Of a DNA stretch of 33,077 nt, positions 23,512-31,094 are shown piece after piece. The position numbers were made by a program, and so were the translations under genes. The notes beneath the pieces are model-generated. The model saw only the letters and a program-made list of their open reading frames with translations. It was not told the DNA's origin and ran no database searches. The stretch's first letter is position 1; every line of letters begins with the position of its first letter. The stretch comes from an uncultured Candidatus Saccharibacteria bacterium (GTDB lineage Bacteria; Patescibacteriota; Saccharimonadia; Saccharimonadales; Saccharimonadaceae), in the NCBI GenBank assembly GCA_948663575.1, contig CAPNAV010000011.1, positions 1-33,077 on the forward strand, given 5' to 3'.

Positions 23512-23561
23512 ATTAGGGTAGGAGAAGGTAGCCTAGTTCTTTTTGAAGGGAGGTGAGATGA

Positions 23562-24254
23562 TTGACAAGAACTGTCGGAATAATTATTTTTCTGCTTTGT
23601 TTGAACTGCGTAAGTTGGGTGGTCTTTCGTTTGAATGGTGGCGTGGAAACTAGTCTAGTGCGAACAATACGCGAACCTAATAGTAACGAGATGACTTATC
23701 TGATCGCTGGCAATCTTAACCAGCCTTTATCGGCGTTTCGCTTTTTGGAGCCGGAACTATTGGGAAACGAGACTTACGTAAACTTTCAGATGACGGGGTG
23801 GAGCGCTAAGCGTGCGGCTGAGGAGATTGCTAATGAGGTGATTGCTGAGGATTTTTCTCGTGTCAATGTGTATGCAATCTCGTTAGGCGATCATGTTAGC
23901 CGGTATCTGGAGGAGCTAATAGGAGGTCGTTGTGAATTGCGTATTATAGCGATTAATCATTGCTCGGATATTAGTTTTGTGTGCGAGCCGTTCAATACTC
24001 TGCTTAAAGTATTTTCGGGACCGTTTGAAGTATTGTGTCATGCGTTAGGTTGGTTTAGTGCGATTCCATTTATTCCGGCGCAGGATGGCGTAAGTAAGTA
24101 TTCCATGATTCTTCTGGCGGATCAATATTGGTCGATAGCCTATGATCGCCCTGATCCGTCCGTAGATCATACGATAGGTGTCATTTGTAGTCAGCCGGAC
24201 AAGGGCGATAATGATGGACTCTTGGAGAACGCAAGAATACGAGATTATTTCTAG
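23562..24254 (+). CDS. Alpha/beta-hydrolase-like protein, interrupted by TAG
   Basis: Frame of 230 residues from a TTG start placed 7 bases after GGGAGGTGA. An ATG at 23558 is too close to that site and is in another frame that ends after about 30 codons. The N-terminus has one hydrophobic helix (about 4-24), so the protein is probably membrane-anchored. Then come MTYLIAGNLNQP, an alpha/beta core and YAISLGDH, which looks like a nucleophile elbow (Ser in S-L-G). The frame ends at TAG 24252-24254, but the same frame continues for 37 more codons to TAG 24366-24368. That part encodes a strand-like segment (EIMVITIKTSHGATIS) and helix (DDYLEAVRQIIY) that look like a hydrolase end with a candidate catalytic His. 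It is probably a full hydrolase cut by a nonsense mutation. The family call is tentative. Confidence 0.5.
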   Translation: MTRTVGIIIFLLCLNCVSWVVFRLNGGVETSLVRTIREPNSNEMTYLIAGNLNQPLSAFRFLEPELLGNETYVNFQMTGWSAKRAAEEIANEVIAEDFSRVNVYAISLGDHVSRYLEELIGGRCELRIIAINHCSDISFVCEPFNTLLKVFSGPFEVLCHALGWFSAIPFIPAQDGVSKYSMILLADQYWSIAYDRPDPSVDHTIGVICSQPDKGDNDGLLENARIRDYF

Positions 24255-24411
24255 CATGATGGTAATCCGGAGATTATGGTCATCACAATAAAAACTAGTC
24301 ATGGTGCGACGATTAGTTGTGGAGATGACTACTTGGAGGCCGTTCGGCAAATTATTTATAGTCAATAGCGTATGATTATCAACAGTCCCTTTTTCTGGTT
24401 TTTAACAAAGG

Positions 24412-24435
24412 CGCTTCCGCTAGGGGGCGTTTTTT
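24412..24435 (+). terminator. Terminator of the hydrolase-like gene
   Basis: CGCTTCC (24412-24418), loop GCTA, GGGGGCG (24423-24429) form a seven-pair stem with two G-U pairs, followed by six T. It lies 43 bases past the second in-frame TAG (24366-24368), consistent with a transcript that once reached that stop. Confidence 0.75.
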
Positions 24436-24463
24436 GTTGGCCCGATAGATTGTTTATGGAGGC

Positions 24464-24496
24464 GAACAAAAAACTCCTCTTGCGAGGAGCTTTTTG
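24464..24496 (-). terminator. Bidirectional terminator after rpsH
   Basis: CTCCTC (24474-24479), loop TTGC, GAGGAG (24484-24489), with A6 on the left and T5 on the right. On the minus strand it ends the rplC-to-rpsH transcript 20 bases after the rpsH stop; on the plus strand it backs up the hydrolase terminator. Confidence 0.88.
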
Positions 24497-24509
24497 TTCT
24501 TGTTGAATT

Positions 24510-24911
24510 CTAGTAAACTTTAACCAAGATTTCGCCGCCAAGATGCTGCTTCTTGGCTTCGCGGCCGGTCATGATTCCTTTGCTAGTGCTAATTAAAACA
24601 GCGCCACGACCACTTTTAACTACTGGGATTTCTTCGGATCCAACGTAAACGCGACGACCCGGCTTTGATACCTTGCTAATCTCAGTAATACGAGCTGGAG
24701 TCCCCTCATTGTTAATGATAACATGGAGGATACTGCGTGGTTTAGCCTCTTCTATTTCGTAGCTTTCGATGTATCCAGCATTCTTGAGACTGTCAATAAC
24801 AGAGATCTTGAGTTTGCTAGTTGGAACGCGAATTTCAGTTTTGCCAACCATGATGGCGTTACGAATGCGAGTGATGAGGTCGGCGATTTGGTCAGTTGAT
24901 TGTAATGACAT
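24510..24911 (-). CDS. rpsH: 30S ribosomal protein S8 (uS8)
   Basis: 133 residues. Recognised by DQIADLITRIRNAIMVGKTEI near the N-terminus (key residues DLITRIRNA), SKLKISVIDSLKNAGYIESY and the C-terminal SGRGAVLISTSKGIMTGREA. S8 binds the central 16S domain and, in E. coli, represses the spc operon. It has the strong site AAAGGAG and is the last gene of the first transcript, followed by a terminator instead of rplF. Confidence 0.98.
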   Translation of the reverse strand: MSLQSTDQIADLITRIRNAIMVGKTEIRVPTSKLKISVIDSLKNAGYIESYEIEEAKPRSILHVIINNEGTPARITEISKVSKPGRRVYVGSEEIPVVKSGRGAVLISTSKGIMTGREAKKQHLGGEILVKVY

Positions 24912-24934
24912 ATATTTTATCTCCTTTCCTATTC

Positions 24935-25204
24935 CTACCAGCTACTCTTAGTTACGCCAGGGATCTCACCCTTAGAGGCTTTTTCGCGGAAGTTAATACG
25001 ACTGAGACCGAAATGGCGCATGTAGCCGCGTGGACGACCATCGAGCATATCGCGGTTTTTGAGTCGAGTGGGACTGGCGTTGCGCGGTAACTTTTGCAAG
25101 CCTTCTAGGTCGCCAGTAGCTTTGAGCTCAGCGCGCTTAGCTTTATATTTTTCATACATTTTGCGTCGTTTTTCGTCGCGGAGGACGGCTGATTTCTTAG
25201 CCAT
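24935..25204 (-). CDS. rpsN: 30S ribosomal protein S14 (uS14), zinc-free long form
   Basis: 89 residues from ATG 25204 ([15 protein letters not shown]). An in-frame extension to 25237 exists but runs into rplE, and the family start fits 25204. The conserved end is [20 protein letters not shown] (key residues GLSR, NFRE). The CxxC...CxxC zinc site of short S14 is absent; this is the C-minus form. One base separates it from the rplE stop. Confidence 0.97.
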   Translation of the reverse strand: MAKKSAVLRDEKRRKMYEKYKAKRAELKATGDLEGLQKLPRNASPTRLKNRDMLDGRPRGYMRHFGLSRINFREKASKGEIPGVTKSSW

Positions 25205-25205
25205 G

Positions 25206-25775
25206 CTATTTTCCTCCCTTCTCAAACGGCATGCCAAATGCTTCTAACAATTTGGTGCTCCCTTCTTTGGATCCATTTTTAATGATAAAGGTGATTTCTA
25301 GACCATGTAAGACTGCGGCGTCTTCAAAAGTGATTTCTGGAAAGACGGTTTGTTCTTTGAGGCCAAGGCTGTAATTACCTTGCTTATCAAAAGCTTTGCG
25401 AGAAACGCCATGAAAATCGTGTACGTGAGGCAAAGCGACATTGATGAGACGGTCAACGAATTCATACATTTTGTCATTGCGTAAGGTGGTGAGGTAACCA
25501 ACTGGGGCGCCCATTCCCTTGCGGATTTTGAAGGTAGCAATGGATTTTTTAGCCAATCTACTAGTTGGTTCTTGGCCGGTAATCTTACGTAGTGTCAGCT
25601 CGACGGTTTCGGTGAAGCGCTTATCTTCGCGTTTTTTGCCTACGCCGCTTGAGATAACGACTTTTTCCAGCTTCGGAACCTGGTTGACGTTTTTAACGCC
25701 AAGTTCTTGTTCGAGTTGTTTAACGATTTTTTCGTTATAAAGTTTTTTGAGACGAGGGGTCATTTTATCAGCCAT
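25206..25775 (-). CDS. rplE: 50S ribosomal protein L5 (uL5)
   Basis: 189 residues, normal length. Typical parts are [42 protein letters not shown] (key: [13 protein letters not shown]), RGVSRK-like [22 protein letters not shown] and FPEI. L5 binds 5S rRNA and P-site tRNA. Its ATG overlaps the rplX stop by one base (TAATG). Confidence 0.98.
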   Translation of the reverse strand: MADKMTPRLKKLYNEKIVKQLEQELGVKNVNQVPKLEKVVISSGVGKKREDKRFTETVELTLRKITGQEPTSRLAKKSIATFKIRKGMGAPVGYLTTLRNDKMYEFVDRLINVALPHVHDFHGVSRKAFDKQGNYSLGLKEQTVFPEITFEDAAVLHGLEITFIIKNGSKEGSTKLLEAFGMPFEKGGK

Positions 25776-26002
25776 TACTTATCCTCCTCTTTAAGGTTGG
25801 AGAAATCAATTCCGACATGAATTGTTTTCTTGCCACCTTTAGGATTATATTGTGTTGCGCGGACGTGGCGTTCGCGAATATTGAGATCTTTAAGCATGGC
25901 TTTGCCAGCTTTTTTGTCAACTTTGACGATACTGGCAACTTGACCTTTAAGATCGCCAGCAATAACTTTGACTCGATCACCTACTTTAAGACATTTAGCC
26001 AT
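25775..26002 (-). CDS. rplX: 50S ribosomal protein L24 (uL24)
   Basis: 75 residues from ATG 26002 (MAKCLKVGDRVKVIAGD). A longer frame to 26023 runs into rplN and is unlikely. The KOW motif (DRVKVIAGDLKGQVASIVKV) and the following LNIRERHVRATQYNPKGG are typical; the length is shorter than the usual 100, with the C-terminal half reduced. It is an assembly initiator on 23S rRNA near the exit tunnel. One base separates it from rplN. Confidence 0.96.
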   Translation of the reverse strand: MAKCLKVGDRVKVIAGDLKGQVASIVKVDKKAGKAMLKDLNIRERHVRATQYNPKGGKKTIHVGIDFSNLKEEDK

Positions 26003-26003
26003 A

Positions 26004-26372
26004 TTAGAGCACCTCCGGCGCAAGGCTGATAATTTTGTTAAAACCTAGCTCACGCAACTCCCTTGGGATTGGCCCGAAAACACGAGTTCCCTTTGGAGTC
26101 TTGTCGTCGTTGACGAGAACAGCAGCATTGTCGTCAAAACGGATAGTTGAGCCGTCAGGACGACGAATCTGTTGTTTAGTGCGAACGATCACTGCCTTAA
26201 CAACGGCTTTTTTCTTGACGTTGCCAGTTGGGCTAGCGTCTTTGACACTGCAAGTTACAATGTCGCCAACGCGAGCATACCTTGCGCGAGTACCACCGAG
26301 GACACGGATTACACCAAGTTCCTTGGCGCCGCTATTGTCAGCGACTTTTAATCTAGTTTCCTGTTGAATCAT
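26004..26372 (-). CDS. rplN: 50S ribosomal protein L14 (uL14)
   Basis: 122 residues. [19 protein letters not shown] is the family start, followed by [20 protein letters not shown] and the C-terminal [21 protein letters not shown]14 lies at the subunit interface. It follows rpsQ after a one-base gap (TAATATG) and is followed by rplX with the same kind of gap. Confidence 0.98.
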   Translation of the reverse strand: MIQQETRLKVADNSGAKELGVIRVLGGTRARYARVGDIVTCSVKDASPTGNVKKKAVVKAVIVRTKQQIRRPDGSTIRFDDNAAVLVNDDKTPKGTRVFGPIPRELRELGFNKIISLAPEVL

Positions 26373-26373
26373 A

Positions 26374-26670
26374 TTATTTCTCCTCCCCGCTAACTGCGTC
26401 TACGACATCCTCTTTTAGCTCGATTGCATCGTGTGATTTCTCGAGAACTTTAACTAACTTGTAATTTTTAGTCTTTGAGAATGGTCGGCATGCGACGATT
26501 TCGACCTTGTCGCCAAGATTGGCTTCGTTGTTTTCGTCGTGTGCAGTGTATTTGCGGGTTTTCGTATATTGCTTGCGATAAAGCGGATGAGTCTCACGGC
26601 TTGCAATAGAAACAGTGATAGTCTTATCGCGCTTTGCAGAGCTCACAATACCCTGTAATTCTCCTGCCAT
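26374..26670 (-). CDS. rpsQ: 30S ribosomal protein S17 (uS17)
   Basis: 98 residues. Recognised by [39 protein letters not shown] and [20 protein letters not shown]. The C-terminal 15 residues are an acidic extension ([13 protein letters not shown]). Its ATG overlaps the rplP stop by one base, so there is no space for rpmC (L29), which normally lies between them. Confidence 0.97.
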   Translation of the reverse strand: MAGELQGIVSSAKRDKTITVSIASRETHPLYRKQYTKTRKYTAHDENNEANLGDKVEIVACRPFSKTKNYKLVKVLEKSHDAIELKEDVVDAVSGEEK

Positions 26671-27089
26671 TAGAACTCCTCCTTTTTAATGATTTTAGTA
26701 CGAACTGGTAGTTTGTGGCCAGCGAGACGGAAGGCTTCTTTAGCTTGCTCTTCAGTAACGTCGGCGATTTCAAACATAATTGTGCCAGCTTTAACTTTAG
26801 CAACGTAGAATTGTGGTTCACCTTTACCGCTACCCATTTTCACATCAAGTGGCTTTTTGGTAACCGGAGTGTGCGGGAAGATGCGAATCCAAATCTTGCC
26901 GCCACGTTTGACGAAACGAGTGATTGCTTGGCGAGCTGCTTCGATTTGACGGCTCGTAACGCGTTCGTTGTCAAGTGACATGAGACCCCAATCGCCGAAA
27001 GCAACGGTGTTGCAGCGGCTGGCGGTACCGTTATTCTTGCCTTTGCGAACCTTACGGTGCGCTTCTCTGCGTGGTGTTAGAATAGCCAT
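26670..27089 (-). CDS. rplP: 50S ribosomal protein L16 (uL16)
   Basis: 139 residues, full length. Diagnostic blocks are [40 protein letters not shown] and [19 protein letters not shown]16 lies near the peptidyl-transferase centre and A-site tRNA. It is separated by one base from rpsC and overlaps rpsQ by one base. Confidence 0.98.
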   Translation of the reverse strand: MAILTPRREAHRKVRKGKNNGTASRCNTVAFGDWGLMSLDNERVTSRQIEAARQAITRFVKRGGKIWIRIFPHTPVTKKPLDVKMGSGKGEPQFYVAKVKAGTIMFEIADVTEEQAKEAFRLAGHKLPVRTKIIKKEEF

Positions 27090-27090
27090 A

Positions 27091-27717
27091 TTATTTCTCC
27101 CCCTTATAGATCCAAACTTTTACGCCAACGATACCTGCGATAGTTGGTGCGTGGCAGACATAAAAATCGACATCAGCGCGGAGAGTATGGAGAGGGACTG
27201 ATCCCTCAATAAACTTTTCGCGTCGAGACATTTCTGCGCCATTTAGACGGCCGCTCACTTCAACGCGGATGCCTTTGGCACCAGCGTTCATAGTAGATTG
27301 GCAAGCCATCTTTACGGCACGGCGGAAATTCATACGTTTGCCGAGTTGAAAGCCGATATTTTCGGCAACAAGCTTAGCGCTTAGTTCAGGTTTCTTAACT
27401 TCTTCGACATTAATTCGAATTGGACCGCTAACAATCTTTTCGAGTTCTTTCTTGAGCTCGTTGATGCCAGCGCCTTGCTTACCGATAACAGCACCTGCTT
27501 TGGCGGTCAAAATTGTAACCGTCGTGAGATTTGCACTACGTTCAATAGTGATGCGGGCGATAGTTGGGCGATTCTCGAATCGCTTTTCGATAAGGTTGCG
27601 AATTTTCGTATCTTCTACCAGCCAGCCTGGGAAGTCGGCCTTGCGGGTAAACCACTTTGACGACCAGTCCTTGCTGATCTGGAGTCGATAAGAAACTGGG
27701 TTAACTTTCTGACCCAT
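27091..27717 (-). CDS. rpsC: 30S ribosomal protein S3 (uS3)
   Basis: 208 residues. The N-terminus MGQKVNPVSYRLQISKDWSS, the KH domain (VIGKQGAGINELKKELEKI) and the C-terminal domain with EVSGRLNGAEMSRREKF and TLRADVDFY are complete. S3 forms the mRNA entry tunnel. The C-terminal tail after VKVWIYKGEK is short. It overlaps rplV by one base. Confidence 0.98.
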   Translation of the reverse strand: MGQKVNPVSYRLQISKDWSSKWFTRKADFPGWLVEDTKIRNLIEKRFENRPTIARITIERSANLTTVTILTAKAGAVIGKQGAGINELKKELEKIVSGPIRINVEEVKKPELSAKLVAENIGFQLGKRMNFRRAVKMACQSTMNAGAKGIRVEVSGRLNGAEMSRREKFIEGSVPLHTLRADVDFYVCHAPTIAGIVGVKVWIYKGEK

Positions 27718-28142
27718 TACTTCTCCTCCTTTTTATCTGCTGTCTTAGCTGACTTCTCTTTTTCTGCTGATTTTTCAGCTACTTTCTTGACTTTTTCATC
27801 TCCAGCAACTTCAACAAAGATATTGCTTGAGATTTTTTCGTATGGTAAAGCACGACCGCGTGAGGCTGGTACATAGCGACGCATGCGAGTACCGGCTGTG
27901 ACGGAAATTCTAGCGATGCGAATAGTTTTTGGATCAATGCTGACGCTGGAATTGTTCATTAAGTTTGCAGTGGCGCTTTCGATAGCTTTGCGAACGGCAC
28001 GAGCGGCGCGACGCGGTGTATTCTCAAGGATTACAACGGCATCGCTGACATAACGATCGCGAGCCAGACTTGCAACAATGCTTGCTTTGCGTGGCTGGCT
28101 GTCGACGCCCTTAATGACAGCATAGGCATAGTGAGTAGTCAT
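27717..28142 (-). CDS. rplV: 50S ribosomal protein L22 (uL22) with charged tail
   Basis: 141 residues. The core (about 1-112) has GVDSQPRKASIVASLARDRY and the tunnel hairpin region followed by RKTIRIARISVTAGTRMRRYVPASRGRA (key residues RMRRYVPASRGRA). The last 30 residues are a Lys/Glu/Ala-rich tail (KKVAEKSAEKEK and onwards) not found in typical L22. The beta-hairpin of L22 lines the peptide exit tunnel. It overlaps rpsS and rpsC by one base each. Confidence 0.96.
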   Translation of the reverse strand: MTTHYAYAVIKGVDSQPRKASIVASLARDRYVSDAVVILENTPRRAARAVRKAIESATANLMNNSSVSIDPKTIRIARISVTAGTRMRRYVPASRGRALPYEKISSNIFVEVAGDEKVKKVAEKSAEKEKSAKTADKKEEK

Positions 28143-28435
28143 TATTTACCTCCCTTTGCTGCGGCAGCTTCAGCGGCTTTTTTACCGCCATGACGCTTAA
28201 ATTTGCGAGTTGGAGCGAACTCCCCAAGCTTGTGTCCGACCATATTTTCACTAATGAAAACCGGAACGTGAACTTTACCATTGTGCACGGCGATTGTACG
28301 ACCAACCATCTCTGGTGAAATAGTGGATTGGCGTGCCCAGGTTTTGATCACGGTGCGGTCTTCGGATGAGAGGGCGGCAATTTTTTTCGCAAGCTTGTAA
28401 TCCACGAATGGACCTTTCTTTAGACTGCGAGACAT
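28142..28435 (-). CDS. rpsS: 30S ribosomal protein S19 (uS19)
   Basis: 97 residues. [40 protein letters not shown] and [17 protein letters not shown] are the family signatures. S19 works with S13 at the head of the 30S. The C-terminal tail [13 protein letters not shown] is Ala/Lys-rich. One-base TAATG overlaps join it to rplB and rplV. Confidence 0.98.
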   Translation of the reverse strand: MSRSLKKGPFVDYKLAKKIAALSSEDRTVIKTWARQSTISPEMVGRTIAVHNGKVHVPVFISENMVGHKLGEFAPTRKFKRHGGKKAAEAAAAKGGK

Positions 28436-29271
28436 TATTTCCTCTTTCCTTCGTGGCGACTGCGCACGATCATTTTATTAGTTTTCTTATTATGACGTGT
28501 ACGATAACCTAAGGTTAGCTGACCCCATGGGGTGCGAGGTGCTTTACCAGTACCATGACGACCGCCGTCACCACCACCGTGTGGGTGATCGGTTGCGTTC
28601 ATGACAACACCGCGAACGGTTGGGCGAATGCCTTTGCGGCGTTTGCGGCCGGCGCTACCGATCTTAATATTCTGATGCTGTTCGTTACCAACGGTTCCAA
28701 TGCTGGCCTCGCAATTAACTAGTACTTTGCGCATTTCGCCAGATGGCATCTTGAGAGTGGCGTAGCCGTTCTCTTTTGCCATAAGTTGTGCGCTAGTACC
28801 AGCGGAGCGAACCATTTGCGCGCCACGACCTGGAGTAAGCTCAACGGCATAGATAAAAGTACCAACTGGAATATTCTCGATTGGCATACGATTGGAGGTT
28901 TCGACGGCGGCATCTTTGCCAGCTTCGAAAGTCATACCTTTGCGCATATTATTGTCAGCAAGGACATAGTAGTAAGTGTCATCTTGATCCTTGATACGTG
29001 CAATGCGAGCACTGCGGTTTGGATCATATTCGATTTCCATGACAGTGTACTGCTTGTTTTCTGGCAAGCTATAGGTTAAGACGCGATAATGGCGTTTGAC
29101 GCCACCGCCGCGATGACGAACCGTAATGCGACCTTGATTGTTCTTGCCGGCCATTTGTTTTTTGCTAGCAAGCAAAGATTTCATTGGTTTTTTGGTTGTA
29201 ATCTGATCGAAATCTTGAGTGGTCTTTTGGCGCTGAGCTGGAGTGGTTGGGCGATAAGCTTTAATACTCAT
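28435..29271 (-). CDS. rplB: 50S ribosomal protein L2 (uL2)
   Basis: 278 residues, full length. Diagnostic parts are [20 protein letters not shown], the SH3-like core ([24 protein letters not shown]) and [20 protein letters not shown], which holds the conserved His near the peptidyl-transferase centre. The C-terminus [17 protein letters not shown] is canonical. It overlaps rplW by one base and rpsS by one base. Confidence 0.98.
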   Translation of the reverse strand: MSIKAYRPTTPAQRQKTTQDFDQITTKKPMKSLLASKKQMAGKNNQGRITVRHRGGGVKRHYRVLTYSLPENKQYTVMEIEYDPNRSARIARIKDQDDTYYYVLADNNMRKGMTFEAGKDAAVETSNRMPIENIPVGTFIYAVELTPGRGAQMVRSAGTSAQLMAKENGYATLKMPSGEMRKVLVNCEASIGTVGNEQHQNIKIGSAGRKRRKGIRPTVRGVVMNATDHPHGGGDGGRHGTGKAPRTPWGQLTLGYRTRHNKKTNKMIVRSRHEGKRK

Positions 29272-29663
29272 TACTTTGTCTCCTTCTCTGCTTTAGTGGA
29301 AGTCTTTTTAGCGGACTTCTTTTCTTTCTTTTCAGTATTCTTTTCTGCTTTGTCGGCTTTTTTCTCTTCTTTGGCGGCTGCTGGTTCTTCAAAGACAGGA
29401 ATCTTATCACCTTCTTTGACCGTGATGTAAGCAACTTTACGATCCTCGCGATAAGTGACGCCTGGATAGGCATGTTTGCCGCGAGAGAAGCGAGTAGCTT
29501 TGCCTTTGCGATTAGCAACGCGAACGCCTAATACCGTAACCTTAAATTCTTCAGAGATAGCCTTGGCGATAGCTTGTTTGCTAGCGTTCTTTGGTACAAA
29601 GAAGATGTATTGGTTTTTAGTTTGTGCAGCATAGGCTTTTTCTGTAGCTCGTGGAGTAATCAT
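29271..29663 (-). CDS. rplW: 50S ribosomal protein L23 (uL23) with Lys-rich tail
   Basis: 130 residues from ATG 29663 (MITPRATEKAYAAQ), which overlaps the rplD stop by one base; a longer frame to 29690 is less likely. The core with NQYIFFVPKNASKQAIAKAI and VRVANRKGKATRFSRGKHA spans about 1-90. The rest is a Lys/Glu/Ala-rich tail (KKADKAEKNTEKKEKKSAKK and onwards). L23 forms the exit-site docking surface for trigger factor and SRP, so a long tail there is notable. Confidence 0.95.
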   Translation of the reverse strand: MITPRATEKAYAAQTKNQYIFFVPKNASKQAIAKAISEEFKVTVLGVRVANRKGKATRFSRGKHAYPGVTYREDRKVAYITVKEGDKIPVFEEPAAAKEEKKADKAEKNTEKKEKKSAKKTSTKAEKETK

Positions 29664-30259
29664 TATGCTTCCTCCTTTCCAAGTAGCCAATTTTCAGTGG
29701 CTTTCAAGGATTGTTCGCCGAATAGGATGACGTCAGCATTGAGAATGTCGAAGACGTTGAGATAGGTTGAGCGAACTAACTTGAGGTTTGGAATGTTATT
29801 GGTTGCACGGACCGCTTCTGGAGTTTTCTCTGCGATAACTGCGAGAATATTCTTGTCAGCGATACCCATGTCTTTGAGTGCGCTATAGCAGTCTTTGGTT
29901 TTGCCGTTGAGTTTGAGAGCTGTTACGACAATAGCTTTGTCAGCATTTTTAAGACTGAGAGCTTGTCGAACGGCAACTTTCTTACTATTCTTGCTTAATT
30001 TTTTAGTAAAGTTCTCTTCGCCAGTGCGACCGAAAGCAACACCACCATGGCGCCAGATTGGGTTGCGTGTCGAGCCGAAACGGGCGCGACCGGTACCTTT
30101 CTGTTTCCAAGGCTTTTTACCACCACCGCGAACTTCGCCACGCTTCAAGGTTTTTGCGTGCGAGCTGCGAGAGTTGGCTAGATAAGCGTCGTAAGCAGTC
30201 TTAAGGAGTTCGTGGTTCTCGACATTGAGTTCGAAAACATCTTTATTCAATGTAGCCAT
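29663..30259 (-). CDS. rplD: 50S ribosomal protein L4 (uL4)
   Basis: 198 residues from ATG 30259 (MATLNKDVFELNVENHEL); an in-frame extension to 30334 lies inside rplC. Diagnostic are RSSHAKTLKRGEVRGGGKKPWKQKGTGRAR (extended loop, key GGGKKPWKQKGTGRAR), SIRNPIWRHGG-like STRNPIWRHGGVAFG and the C-terminal LKLVRSTYLNVFDILNADVI. L4 reaches the exit tunnel and regulates the S10 operon in E. coli. It starts one base after the rplC stop. Confidence 0.97.
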   Translation of the reverse strand: MATLNKDVFELNVENHELLKTAYDAYLANSRSSHAKTLKRGEVRGGGKKPWKQKGTGRARFGSTRNPIWRHGGVAFGRTGEENFTKKLSKNSKKVAVRQALSLKNADKAIVVTALKLNGKTKDCYSALKDMGIADKNILAVIAEKTPEAVRATNNIPNLKLVRSTYLNVFDILNADVILFGEQSLKATENWLLGKEEA

Positions 30260-30260
30260 A

Positions 30261-30881
30261 TTACTCCTTTCCCTCTGTCGCGACAACTGTGACGATGCCT
30301 TTTTTAGGTCCTGGAACGGCGCCTTTAAGACCAATGAGATTGTTCTCGGTGTCGATATAGGCTACTACCAAGTTTTTGACGGTTACTTGATCGTGGCCCA
30401 TGCGACCTGGCATGCGTTTGCCTTTAAAAACTTTCTGTGGGTACATAGATCCGATAGAACCAACTCTACGGATATTACCCTTAAAACCGTGCGTATTGCG
30501 CGATTCATTAAAATTCCAGCGTTTAACGGTGCCGGCGTAGCCTTTACCTTTTGAGATACCGGTGACCTCAACTTTATCACCTAGCTTGAAGCTCTCAACA
30601 CTGATTTTGTCTCCGACTTTGACTTCTGGGGTTTCGTTAACGCGAAACTCTTTCAAGACTTTCGGAGTGACTCCAGCCGCTTTGACGTGGCCGGATACCG
30701 ACTTGCTCAGATTCTTACCCTGACCATACCCCAGTTGCACGGCGTTATAACCATCGGTTTCGACGGTTTTAATCTGAGTCACCGTGGAGGGGTCGGCTTG
30801 CAAAATTGTCACTGGAGTGACAATACCGTCGTCGCCGATAATCTGGGTCATACCAATTTTGGTGCCGATGATGACTTGCAT
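30261..30881 (-). CDS. rplC: 50S ribosomal protein L3 (uL3)
   Basis: 206 residues. MQVIIGTKIGMTQIIGDDG is the family start; the signature FRVNETPEVKVGDKISVESF and the loop GYAGTVKRWNFNESRNTHGFKGNIRRVGSIG are conserved (key: RHGF-like THGFKG). L3 lies near the peptidyl-transferase centre. It is the first gene of the S10-type operon here; rpsJ (S10), usually upstream, is absent. The leader is about 147 bases with nested inverted repeats, and GGAATAGG precedes the ATG. Confidence 0.98.
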   Translation of the reverse strand: MQVIIGTKIGMTQIIGDDGIVTPVTILQADPSTVTQIKTVETDGYNAVQLGYGQGKNLSKSVSGHVKAAGVTPKVLKEFRVNETPEVKVGDKISVESFKLGDKVEVTGISKGKGYAGTVKRWNFNESRNTHGFKGNIRRVGSIGSMYPQKVFKGKRMPGRMGHDQVTVKNLVVAYIDTENNLIGLKGAVPGPKKGIVTVVATEGKE

Positions 30882-30911
30882 CCTATTCCTTTCCCTTATA
30901 CAACACGAAAT

Positions 30912-31000
30912 CTAGACTTTTGAGTGGTTCCTTTTGCTAAATCGATCATTTTCTGAGCGAATTATGACGGATTTAGGGCGAGGCCTACCCTGGCGTCTAG
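30912..31000 (-). promoter_or_regulatory. Structured leader of the rplC operon
   Basis: Minus-strand leader with nested inverted repeats. CTAGAC (31000-30995) could pair with GTCTAG (30917-30912), closing a domain. Inside it are AGGG...CCCT (30991-30975) and CTAAATC...GATTTAG (30976-30970 with 30943-30937). The last also contains TCAT/ATGA pairs. Two bases overlap between the second and third. It could be a ribosomal protein autoregulatory leader. There is no gene in 30882-31094. Confidence 0.45.
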
Positions 31001-31034
31001 TTTTGCATTGCCTTTTATTAGACTATACGTTGGT

Positions 31035-31063
31035 ATTTTATCACAGGTTAAGAAAAAATTCAA
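31035..31063 (-). promoter_or_regulatory. Promoter of the rplC-to-rpsH operon
   Basis: Minus strand: -35 TTGAAT (31058-31063), 17-base spacer, -10 TAAAAT (31035-31040) with a TG extension. It lies right after the YgjP-like gene stop and gives a leader of about 147 bases. Confidence 0.82.
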
Positions 31064-31094
31064 TCCTTTTTCTGAAGAAAAATCATTTACTAAG

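Noticed and set aside
22635..24254. Toxin-antitoxin or defence pair in the spc-operon island
   Set aside because: The two genes are divergent, each with its own promoter and terminator, and neither shows a toxin, nuclease or DNA-binding motif.
24252..24368. TAG reassigned as a sense codon
   Set aside because: Several intact genes in the window end in TAG with a sensible family end (for example rplE at 25206 and the CAP gene at 7824), so TAG works as a stop. The two broken genes are better explained as lesions.
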